This document shows, in pieces, positions 47,642 through 57,800 of a stretch of DNA of 64,000 nt. Where the stretch lies: assembly GCF_007655135.1 (NCBI RefSeq), contig NC_045133.1:23781845-23845844 (forward strand), in the 5' to 3' direction. This stretch comes from Punica granatum. Its lineage: Eukaryota; Streptophyta; Magnoliopsida; Myrtales; Lythraceae. Positions within the stretch are counted from its first letter, which is position 1. Each line of letters starts with the position of its first letter. A model generated the notes under the pieces. That model did not search any database. It had not been told where the DNA came from and worked only from the letters and a program-made list of their open reading frames with translations. The translations under genes and the position numbers were made by a program.

Positions 47642-49890
47642 AGTCGTCCTCCTCCCCCCTTTCTTTTTTTTGGGTTAATAAAAAAATTTCGTTATTTTCT
47701 GATTTTGAATTTGATTGGGAGACGGTGATTGATTGGCGAAAGTTCGCACTGCTGTTCAAGTTGGTGTTCCAAAGGGGGGCGGGATCCAGTGCTACAGAGA
47801 CCCGCGTAGGATCGACCGGCTTTTGCCGTTGCCTATGAGAGGGTGACACGTCGGACCAGCTGGGCCGAAAGACAAAGCATGGACGGCTTTGGATTGGTGG
47901 GCCTCCATATTGAATGAGGATTAGGAATAATTAAACGGAGGCCGTTGGATCTGATCTGGAAGAGTGCGTGCATGGGCCCTCTCTTGTGGGCTCGTTGGAC
48001 CATGCAAGTCAGACAAACTATTCATGTCTTTAATTCACACTTTACTTTTTTTTTTTGTAATTTAAAATTATGAAATTTTTTTTTATTGAAGCAGAGCCTA
48101 GTATATCAGAATAGAAAACTTAATAAAGGAAAACGGATATGAGAATCGAACTTGAATCCTCTAAATTATTAGATGTCGATGTATACCAATTACCATGTAC
48201 TGAATCCCCTTTTTCAAAATTATGGAAGATTTTATGGGGAAAAAATTGTAGAAAATTTTATCTTTTTGAATAGTAGTTTAGAAAAACTTATCAAAACAAT
48301 GCTGGAGCCATAGAAAATTCTAGATTTAGAATTTGCTTGGGAATGCGGTGAAAAATTTTATAATCACTTTTTCTTATAATTTTAAGTAAATTTGATGTTT
48401 GGTGAGAGTTTTTGAAACAACAATTTGGGTCGATATTGTTGTTGCAAACGTGATTTTCTTAAGCAGGTTAATAAATTCTTATGAAATCCGGTTCTGTTTA
48501 TTCTGTTTCAAGTATTAATAATTTCCTTTTTTACTTTCAACATTTTAAATTAGTTTCTTCCAAATACTTTAATTTATTATGAAATCAACATTTACTTTTC
48601 AGCAATTTTGTTTCAGTACTTTTCCATCAGCGACAATGCACCCAAACCAAGCCTAACATTGAAATGAGATTAAACTGTGTGCATCCTTGATCTCGAATAC
48701 ACATTTCGTTTTAATATTTATCATTAAAATTTTTCATGACCCCCCTTTTTTAATCCCATATTGAATTCATGAACCTCTCTATGTAATCATCAAATGAAAA
48801 AAGAAAAAAAACTTAATCTGGCTACCATCCTTGAGAGATATCGATAATCTAGTGCCAAACTTAAGGATGAGAGAGACCTTGATTGAGACTTAGCCGAGCC
48901 ATGCCATTATATCACCGATGGTAACAATTAATTGGAATATATAGAGAAACATGCAAATATTTTCATCATGGACTGTTACTTTTTGTAATTACAATGCTCA
49001 TATCTGTATATTACTTTTTTTTTAATGCACCATGATTATGGAAGTCGAATCGACTTGATTAATTCAAATTTTTGTATTACTTTCTCATGACCCCACGTCG
49101 ATATGTCATGTGCTAATGAGTTCTTTCTTTGTCGGAGTCATTGAGGTTGTTGTCACTCCCCGGGCCCCCGAGCGCATCTTGTATAATGAGGCATGATGTT
49201 GGGCGTAGATAAAGCGTTCCTTTTAATCCTTCACAAACTGAGTATCTCGGTTTATCGGAATCGATCCTCACGCAACGAACCGCAACATGAAGTGCTAATA
49301 AAATGAGACTCGAAGGATTTTCCGGAAGAGGGTATATGTACAAAGAATACTCGAACCAATGCTATTTCTTTGAGCAGGCCTCGAGTTTGTGATCTTCAAA
49401 GCTACTTCTTACGATGTGACCGAGCTAGCTACTTGGTACCTTTTCAACATCAGCTTGGACTGCCGGGGCATTCATGAATCGACAATCTAGTCTAACCAGA
49501 TGTTAGGCTTAGATTTATTTCTGTGGACCTTATATTAGAAACATGTGCATAATTACGATATGGCCCCATTAATCAAAATTCATGAAGAACCCACAGATTT
49601 AGTCAGGACCATTACCTTATGTCTCACTGATATATGGAAGGGTGGGATTCGCTATTTGGGCAATCGACCTTCCACTTTTTCGGCCTTTGTGGTGAATTCC
49701 ACGAGCTAAGTTTTGACAGAATCATAGTCCTACTAAGGCACAATGAAAGTCATTCAGTTAGTGACATATTATGCCTGCAGCTAGGCCGCCTCTTCATTGG
49801 AAATTCAGCTGATTCAACCTCGCCGTCGGTCCCCCATATTTAATCGATTGGTTCAATTGATTCATGGATGACAAACAACTCCCACTCTAA
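47642..49890. other. BSD gene 5' flank and spacer
   Basis: About 47642-47900 is probably leader and promoter of the BSD gene. The rest is AT-rich with SINE copies. A TGTCACTCCCCGGG phrase at 49151 looks like an LTR start, but no matching end was found. Confidence 0.45.
48085..48205 (-). mobile_element. SINE family B copy
   Basis: On the minus strand: GGTAATTGGTATACATCG, AAGTTCGATTCTCATATCCG, TTTATTAAG, TACTAGGCTCTGC. Same order of blocks as the other family B copies. Confidence 0.6.
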
Positions 49891-50241
49891 GGTGTGTTTG
49901 GGAGTTAGATTTGGAGGGAGAGGATTTGGGAGATTTATTTGAGGGAAATGGAAGGAAGAATGAGGGATTTGGAGGGAAACACTCTCCCTCCATTTCCTTC
50001 CATTGTTAAGAATATTCCAACCCTTCAAATTGGAGGAATTTGATGAACTTATGTATTTTCTACTCTCTTTGCAAATTTTTTAAACTTGTATAATATATTC
50101 ACTCATCTCCACTCATCCCCTTGTTAATTACTCGCAAACAAGGAAGTTCATTTTCCTCCATTTCCTCTCCTCTCCTTCCCTCTCCCCTCCTCCCTCTCCT
50201 CTCCTTTCCTCTCCCTCCTTAAGAACTCCAAAAAATAGTCC
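49891..50241. mobile_element. MITE with GGAGGGAGAGGA ends, copy 1
   Basis: Left end GGTGTGTTTGGGAGTT then TTTGGAGGGAGAGGA. The right end reversed reads GGACTATTTTTTGGAGTT then AAGGAGGGAGAGGA. Flanked by TAA/TTA. The strongly purine/pyrimidine-biased arms could fold on each other. Confidence 0.65.
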
Positions 50242-50284
50242 TTAGAAGACAAATGGAATATAGTGCAGCGGCACATGTCCTAAC

Positions 50285-50402
50285 CTAGTTTTTAGAGGAT
50301 ATATCAATTTTCATTGTGAGACTACACCTGCCACCTTATCAGATTTTCTATTTTCTTATATTAGGTCATATGCCTCTCTGATAATCGGAAAAAAAAGAAG
50401 AA
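50285..50402 (+). mobile_element. SINE family B copy, 3' part
   Basis: CATTGTGAGACTACACC body and tail TTAGGTCATATGCCTCTCTG then ATAATCGGAAAAAAAAG. Confidence 0.45.
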
Positions 50403-50408
50403 GAAATC

Positions 50409-50760
50409 CCTCTCTAACATTATGTTTTGGAGGGAGAGGAAGGGAGAGAATTTGGAGGGAGAGTGTTTCCTTGCTTGGGAGATTTATTTGAAGGACAGGG
50501 GAAGGAGAAGGAGGGATTTGGAGGGGAACAGTCTCCCTCCATTGTTAAGAATGTCCTAACCCTCCAAATTGGAGAAATTTGAAGGAACTCATGTATTTTG
50601 CATTCCCTCCTCTACATAACTTTCTTTATAATAGTGTTTTTAAAACTTTTAAAATTCTATTTTTCTTTTCACTTTTTTTCTCTCATTTTTCTCGCTAATT
50701 ACTTTCACACCGTGTTTGGGAGTTTTTAGGGGAGAGAGAGAGAGGAAGGGATAGGAGAGG
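50409..50760. mobile_element. MITE with GGAGGGAGAGGA ends, diverged copy 2
   Basis: Repeats the order of copy 1: TTTTGGAGGGAGAGGA, GGGAGATTTATTTGAAGG, CAGTCTCCCTCCATTGTTAAG, CCAAATTGGAG. Then comes a right part ending GTGTTTGGGAGTTTTTAGG. The right boundary is approximate. Confidence 0.55.
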
Positions 50761-51012
50761 AAAAGGAACGAATCTGAGCAACCAGAGCTTTTTTTTTTTT
50801 CTCCTTCGGTTAGGTTCGCATCAAAGAATTGGCTTCTATTTCATTCAATTCGATTTTGCTAGCGTGGCAGCTAACTCAAAACATTAACGGTTCTCAACCT
50901 TTCAGGAATGTGCCACAACGCAATGTTATATCGTTGGGACCGAGATTATCAGTGAAATGAGTCTATGCAGCGGAATATTTATTCGAAAAAATCTGACCCG
51001 AGCATCTACCTT

Positions 51013-51106
51013 CACTTTCGGTATAAGATAGCTTACTAAAGTTCTTAGGACCCCATCTCCTACCAATCTGCACAAGCCACTTTCGGTATAAGATAGCTTA
51101 CTAAAG
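51013..51106. repeat. Perfect 29-bp direct repeat, 65 bp apart
   Basis: The same 29 bp (starting CACTTTCGGTATAAGATAG, ending TTACTAAAG) occurs at 51013-51041 and 51078-51106, separated by 36 bp of unrelated sequence. Confidence 0.95.
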
Positions 51107-52448
51107 AATTGGAAGGTCCTCACTCCTCAGTAACATGGCCAAGAAAAAGAAATAGATGGTTCCTTAATCTAAACCGGTCCTATTCGGCAATTCAAGCAAA
51201 TTCGAATATCCTAATGTCGTGCTGTAATATAACGATATTTCTTTATCTCATCTTAATTAATGTGGGAGACCATTATGGGGCGAGCAAATTGGTGAGATTA
51301 ACGCGCTAATGGGCCCGAGAGTCTACTCGTGCGAATATGGACCCTTTCCGGTAACCATATACCATATCCCTGACGTAATAACTCAATTGTGGACATTCAT
51401 GAATTCGGTAGGTACGTCTGCGCCCACATATATACATATATGTGTGTATATATGTACGTATGATATATTTCAGTTCGCTTTCCAAGTGGGGTAAGTTGGC
51501 CGAGAGATGACTCAGCAAATGAACCATCTAGTGATGATAAAATTGATGTAACTATCATGCAAATAATATTGTAGTCATATATAACGTAGAAAATAAGCTT
51601 ATTTTGCAGATTATTATGCAAATGTATTCATGACTTTCTGCTTGAAACAAAACAATGTCCGTCACACATCAAACTCATCTACAGCCGCATCATTTAGATA
51701 GACGTAGGAAAAATTATGAAAATTTATACAGTCAAAACAATAAACATTAGTTATTGTTTTAATCACTAGGCATTCTCAACTAATTTTTATTCAATTACAT
51801 CAACTTAGACCGGGGCCATGAGAAGCCTCCAGTAAGTTTTAAGTCCTGGCATTACAAATATAATCTGCTTATAGATAATTCAATTTACCAACTGAACCGT
51901 TTCTCGTGATATAAACATGCAAATTATTACATCACACTAAATGAAAAATTCAGAATAATTGTTGTATAATGCCTTAAAAGCTGGTCATTGCTAGCTGAAT
52001 GAAAGTCCGGTCAAACTTAATAATACAGAGCAGACTATATGAGTTTATCCGTTGTTTAATGTATAAATGATGGAACTCTGAGTCAAATGCACTCAATCGC
52101 CTTATGGTTTACCTTTCTAATTGCCAGTTGATTTGAGCCGACTCCTAATACAGACAGCAGACAATTCCTCCAGTGGTTTTCCTATTGGACCCACCCCCTG
52201 TCTGGTGATTGGTCCGACGGATGATGAGTCAGCAAAGGGACTACCATAGAGTCAAATTCGGAAAAATAAAAAAAAGTACAACAGATAAGATAACCGATGG
52301 AGCAATTTGGAAAGTACTTAAGCAAACAAGATGGTCTCAGTGTTCTCATCGGGTCACTTTGATCTTTCCGTACCTCTTGGTCCGTTTCTCTTCTTGCTTC
52401 AACCTCTATTCTGACATCTCCGATTAGAAGCAAAATACCAAATTCGAA

Positions 52449-52955
52449 ATGAAAACCGCAGCCCAAAACCGAAGCCGGTTCATGAGAATCATCTCTGCAC
52501 CAATAAGGGTCCTCTGTAAGGCTCGGGACCTCTATGTTCAGACCCTATCCGACTACGCAGACAGGGTTGGGTACGGCAACATGGGATGCCCGGGCGGGCC
52601 CTACCCCGCCCTTCCAAGGAGCTTCAGCACCGCCTCGTCTAGGTCCAATGACGAGGACGACCTGAGGGAGCTCATCAGGGCAGCTTCCGCCAGAAGCTTT
52701 GGTGGCCGGATAGATGTGGAAGCGATCCTGCAGAGGCAGAACTCTGGAGCGGTGATCAGGAAACCGAGCCAACTTGGACCCAGGGTGCTGCCTAAGAGCT
52801 CTAGCGTGGGGATGGGAAGGATTGAGGAGGACGCGCCTTGTGACTTCAGTCGGAATGGGGCAGATGTGATGCTGCTGTATCCGAGAAGCCGAAGTTGTGC
52901 CGTGGCAAGGAGGGTGGGATGGGGGATAGAAACCAAGAAGCAAGCACACCAATGA
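52449..52955 (+). CDS. Uncharacterised plant protein (168 aa) with N-terminal RSRFMRII motif
   Basis: Single-exon frame ending in TGA at 52955. It opens with a basic/hydrophobic segment (MKTAAQNRSRFMRIISAPIR, then VLCKARDLYVQTLSDYADRV). This resembles a plant-only family of short proteins that begin with RSRFxRIxxxPIRxLxKARDxYV; I recall the family pattern but no experimental function. The middle has LPRSFSTASSRSNDEDDLRELIRAAS, a Ser-rich stretch followed by an acidic helix. The C-terminal third is basic. The coding part is GC-rich against AT-rich flanks. A frame of 135 aa on the other strand is a shadow. The gene converges on the truncated serpin 0.7 kb downstream. Confidence 0.8.
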   Translation: MKTAAQNRSRFMRIISAPIRVLCKARDLYVQTLSDYADRVGYGNMGCPGGPYPALPRSFSTASSRSNDEDDLRELIRAASARSFGGRIDVEAILQRQNSGAVIRKPSQLGPRVLPKSSSVGMGRIEEDAPCDFSRNGADVMLLYPRSRSCAVARRVGWGIETKKQAHQ

Positions 52956-53681
52956 ACTTCCCCTGATTTGGTTTTTTTCTTTTTTAATTGTAAATTTGAA
53001 AGATTCGGAGTAGTTTGATTGATCACATTAACTATGTTTAGTTTCTCCTATTCTTGTACGATAATTTCTATGGAATGAATCCAAATGTAATGTTCCGGCT
53101 TTCTCCTATCAAAATGGGGTGGCTCCTCGTTCACTTCTAATATTTCAGACTGGAAACTTTATACATGTTCTGGACTGAACATGGGATTAACAAACGGCAG
53201 CCTTAAGTTATTACGGATTCATCGACTTATGGATTTTCAATGATTCGGGAATGACTGCATCTGCTCTACAAGTTGTCTCTCTGCCTAAATCAAACCATTT
53301 AGTGAGACTATATTGAACATTATCTGAAAAGTAAATCCATTGTAGATGTTGGGCCTTTAGGTTCGAAACCTTTGTTCTGTTCTGGTCATAGACTTGAATC
53401 TCTTGGATTAAGTGTAGCTGCATCTAAGCATTCAGGAACATCAACTTTCTCCGATTTAATATTAAATGAAGAGAAGTTAATGTGATCAGTGCAGAAATTT
53501 CTTGTCAGGTCATTTTTATTTCGATTGGACTTCAGATTGCAAGAGGAAATTGATAGTGCACAACAAACTGTCCAAAAGGAAGAGGTCCAAGAGGATATAT
53601 ATTGAATGGCAAAAGATAAATCCCATATCTTTCGGGAAATTTTGCATGAACAAGTGGCTCTATCACGGGACATACCCTAAG

Positions 53682-54692
53682 CTAGACAGCCCAGACTTCT
53701 GCAGTAAACAGAAAAACTAGAACAAAATAAGCACTTCCGAGTGGCCATGATGCGTCCAGGGGACTGAGTACCTGACCTACAAAGAGAACAACTCCAGTCA
53801 TCTCCTCTCGGATCACGAACATGAATGGGCGGTCGGCGACAAAGTCTACATATAATTTAGGCCAACTAGATATCCCGCAACCAAATTTGGTGACCACAGC
53901 AGTAACAGCAGCTGCTTCAGGGCCTTCTTCATTAACCTTGACGAAAGCATTTTGGACTATATTTGAATGAGGGATCACTTGATCCACCGCCACCACCGGG
54001 AGGCATCCCAGATGCACATCAAGCTTAGCAAGAAACCCACAAACATTCCCAAACTTTGACATGATCTTGAATTTGGGGATTCTGAATTCGCCTACCTCCA
54101 CCTCCATGTAAGGAGCAGGGTCATTCAAGAACCCCTGCTCGGAACAGGCTCTTTCCATTTGATCACGCAGCCCGTCCCGCTCATTTGGAAGGAAGATGCA
54201 CATTGAGAAGCAGTGGTTTACATCACTGGCTTGCTTGTAGCGAAGCCGAAGGACTTTGGATCCCTTGTAGGTGCCGATGCATTGGTCCCTTTTGCTGGTC
54301 ATGAAGGGGACTGGAACAGCGGGCTGGCCAGTTGGGGGATAGAAGTCATAGTTTCTCGTTCTGGACACATTGAACCTCTCGACCCAAGCCCCCTTGAAGT
54401 ACAAGGCATTCGCTAACACGAGCAACGTTAGCGTGGTGATGTTGCCGGAAGTGACAATGTTGTCGATGAGTCCATTAGTCTCCATCTTAGCCCAGTTATT
54501 TACCTCACTGCTAGCATTCATGTCAATTCTGAAGGGCCAATCCATCGGAAAACCGTCGGAGAATTGCTTTTCCAACGGAAAACAGCCCATCGAAAAACAG
54601 GGTGTTGGATGCCCACATCCATTGGAAAGGCCCTCGGATTTCCGACAAAGAGCTGCCGGAAATTTCCAACATAATTCCATCGGATATTTCAT
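53682..54692 (-). pseudogene. Truncated plant serpin fused to CACTA-like repeat DNA
   Basis: A 336-codon frame. Residues ~1-60 read through repeat DNA; serpin homology starts near residue 62 (SEVNNWAKMETNGLI) and runs to about VGQVLSPLD (near 53760). This covers only the second half of a serpin (normal length ~390 aa). Visible serpin features: LVLANALYFKGAW, PFMTSKRDQ, the hinge VNEEGPEAAAVTAV, and FVADRPFMFVIREEMTGVVLFVGQV. The usual Thr of the EEGTEAA hinge is Pro here, and the loop after the hinge reads KFGCGISSWPK instead of the common plant Leu-Arg form. A splice acceptor (GCTAG, near 54510) sits where, as I recall, plant serpin exon 2 begins, so exon 1 appears lost or displaced. About 25 extra codons follow the normal end. 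Probably a gene fragment, perhaps still expressed as a chimera. Confidence 0.75.
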
Positions 54693-54823
54693 TGAATTGG
54701 AATTCTTCGAAAATCTGACGGCCCTTCCTACGGGGTAAGGTGACGGAAATGTCGTCAGAAAATTTCTGTCGCGACTTTCGACGAACTTCCGTCAGAAATT
54801 TCGCCATTTTCCTTGCACCGGTA
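54515..54823 (-). mobile_element. CACTA (En/Spm-type) subterminal repeat block
   Basis: Dense, diverged copies of short units like TTCCGACGGAAA and CCGTCAGAAATTT in both orientations. This is the typical subterminal array of plant CACTA transposons. On the minus strand the block begins near 54823 with CCGGTGCAAGGAAAA, close to the CACTGGTGCAAGGAAAA type of CACTA end but with the terminal CACT changed. The array then runs toward the serpin exon. No matching opposite end was seen, so the element is truncated, or it carries the serpin piece inside. A tRNA-like GTTCGAATCCC lies just outside the end. Confidence 0.55.
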
Positions 54824-54840
54824 GGGATTCGAACAAGCAA

Positions 54841-57800
54841 CCTGCCCTTCCGTCCTAGCTACCCCTCCGGCTAGCGCGGTTTCGGCATGTCATCTTCTCC
54901 CATTTAGTTGTATTGTATCTATCCTATTTACACTACTTTTGTTTATTTACTAAAACACCGAATTTTATATATTTAATTATTTACCTTTTTACTGTAACAC
55001 ATTATATAACATGCTAAACCCAATATTCACATCAATAATTTTTTATTATCACAACAAAAGTAGTAGGACATGTAATTGAATATGTCGTAAGGGGATGAAA
55101 AAAAAAATTCGACAGAGTTTCTGCTTAAATTATCGATATCCCATTTAACATTTCAACGTGTTCACACATTTTTTATATAATATTCATCCAAAATATTCAA
55201 AATCATAACATACATAGTTTCAACAGTAATTCAACATGCATAAGTTCAAAAGATGAGCAATATATATAGTCGAGAAAACATAAATCCAAAGACATATCAT
55301 AAACTAATCATCGGTCAAGAATTCCTCGTCAGATTCCTCGTGAATCTCATCCTCATCCTCATCCTCGTCAGACTCCTCATACTGACGTCTCCCATTCTTG
55401 GATCGAGAAATATCATTTTTCTTGATTTGAGTTTTCTTGCTCCCTTTACGGAAGTTTTTCATCTGTACTATCACCCTCTCAACCTTCTTGGTAAGTTTGA
55501 CTAGTAATTTCATCATTGTGGATTGTTCTTGAGTTGCAAGGTGTGCACTCGGTGCCGTCCCAGAGTGGCTTGCTTCGTGGCAATTCCGGCGAGTAGGGAG
55601 GTTGGTGAGCCCACAGGTGCATCCCTTCTTGTTTTCCCAACAACCTTTCTCCATAACTTTGCTCTGAATGGATCCGTTAACATTTCATACGTTTCGTAAG
55701 TGGTGGCCTAAGTTAACTTTTCCTAGAAAAGGATCAACACGAGGTCATTACTCATGATGACATATGAGAAATTCATCAATGGATATAATGAATCAATTTT
55801 TCATATATTAACTTACATGTGTATCATTCACAAATGGACATATTTCCTCGGAATAAATTATTTTTAACTGCATTAATTTCATTTTTTTAAAAATTTCTAT
55901 TATTTTAATTGTACTTATCACATTTTTATTATTCATACACTACATTCTGCATTAGCACTATGTGTAGTGTGAAAAAACATGGTTTAAAATGTTGCCTTTG
56001 TATTTTAATCATTATATACCATTTGTAATTTTACATAGTTGTGTTATTATTAAAAAATAAAAAAATTGTGATAAAATTGAAAAAAAATAACTTTTTAGTG
56101 AAAGAAAAGAAGAATAACTTAGGTTGAGATAGAGATATAGTGGAGGTCGAAGAGAAATAAGTACAAGTAGAGTGGAATGTGACTACGTGTGAATTGATGG
56201 AGGAGCGAGATAAGAGAAATGAGTTTATAATTTGAGGAGTTTTATAGTTTTATTCTTGCCTTCAATATTACTTTTCTTCACAAAGTAAAAAATAATAGGA
56301 ATAATTTCGTAAAATTGTACAAAAACAGATACATATATTTAGATATAGTGATTTATCATTAGTATGCTAATTTCGTATATACTTTTTATGTTACACATAT
56401 GTAAATACTATTATCAATATATACATGTATGTTTTCATTAAAATTAAAATTATTTATTTATTTTATTAAATTACATGAAATATATTTTTTTTTGAATATT
56501 ATTAGTTACTTTTAATAATTTTTATTTTGAACTTAATATTTAAATACCATGGAGTCCACTCGGTAGATTTCCAGTGCCATGTCTGCAATGTTAATGTCAT
56601 ATTAGAAAAATCCGTTAAAATTGACAGGAAAGTTATGTCATGCTAAATGTGATACGAAACTCATAATTTGTAATTTTTCATGCAATTAGAAAATTTTGCA
56701 ATATAAATAATAAGAAGGCAATTTTTGCTTTTTTTGGGTCACCAATCCTCATATATATTATAAATTATTTTTTATTTTAATTTTTTATAACTTAAAGTAA
56801 GAACAAGTTTTTGACTATAAATGATCACAAATCCATTCAAAAGGAGATAATATTAATTTATTTATAATTTATATATTTCTTTTTTTAAAAGAGATTTCTT
56901 GATTTTGAACTCATGAACATTTTGTGGCCCATCAATTCTTGTATTCTTTTACTAGAATATATTTTGTAGTTTGAGTATTATGTATTTTAACCTTATCAAA
57001 AAAAGTTTTACGTGCAACGCACTTGTAAATTCACTAGTATTTATAAATATATATATATATAAAATGACATTTTGTTAAGTCCCATGTATTAGTTATGCTC
57101 CGTCATATTTTGAAGTTTAAACAAAAAAACCTTTTTTTTAATATTATTGTATTTTATTTCATAAAAAAGACTCTATCCTATTTCGTTTCATTCTGTCTCA
57201 TTTCGACGTAGCAAATATTACGTGATAATCTATTGATGCTGTCCATGAATCCTATTCCATAAAAAAGACTGTCCTATTTCGTTCCATTCCTTCTCATTCC
57301 GAATTAAAAATATTAACTGATAATTTTCGATGCTGTCCATGGATTCATGATAAGTTGAGCCCATTTTGTTCGGGTTTGGGCTTGGCCAACCTGGATCGGG
57401 CAAGTGTGTGTGTATATACACATTTTTTCAAAATTTCATTGATAAATATGTTATTTCAAAAAATTATTCTAAGAGAATATTTTGTATCTTTTTGGAAAAA
57501 GAAAAAAAAGAAAAGAAAAGATTAGAATAAGTGAGTATAGATCGTCCAATTGATCCCTCTCAGGTAGAAATTTGTTATTTCATCATCATGCCATATTGTG
57601 AGCACTCACTGGACTGGTAATTTTTTTTTTCCTTTTTCGGGTGAAACTGACTAGCATTTTTATTTATAAAATAGCTGGTGACGGTCCAATCTATTTTTAT
57701 TACAACGTGATATGATATTTAACATTTTCCTCTGAGATGCTTAGCGAACTTGATTGTATATTGTAATAATTTAAATTGTAACGCTACGTATAATTATATG

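Noticed and set aside
49151..49380. Possible LTR starting TGTCACTCCCCGGG
   Set aside because: No matching CA end, no target duplication and no second copy in the window.
53502..53720. 72-codon plus-strand frame downstream of the 52.4-kb gene
   Set aside because: No family features; AT-rich and convergent with the serpin remnant.
54825..54845. GTTCGAATCCC (minus strand) as a tRNA 3' half
   Set aside because: The rest of a cloverleaf is missing. It may be a SINE or repeat remnant next to the CACTA-like end.
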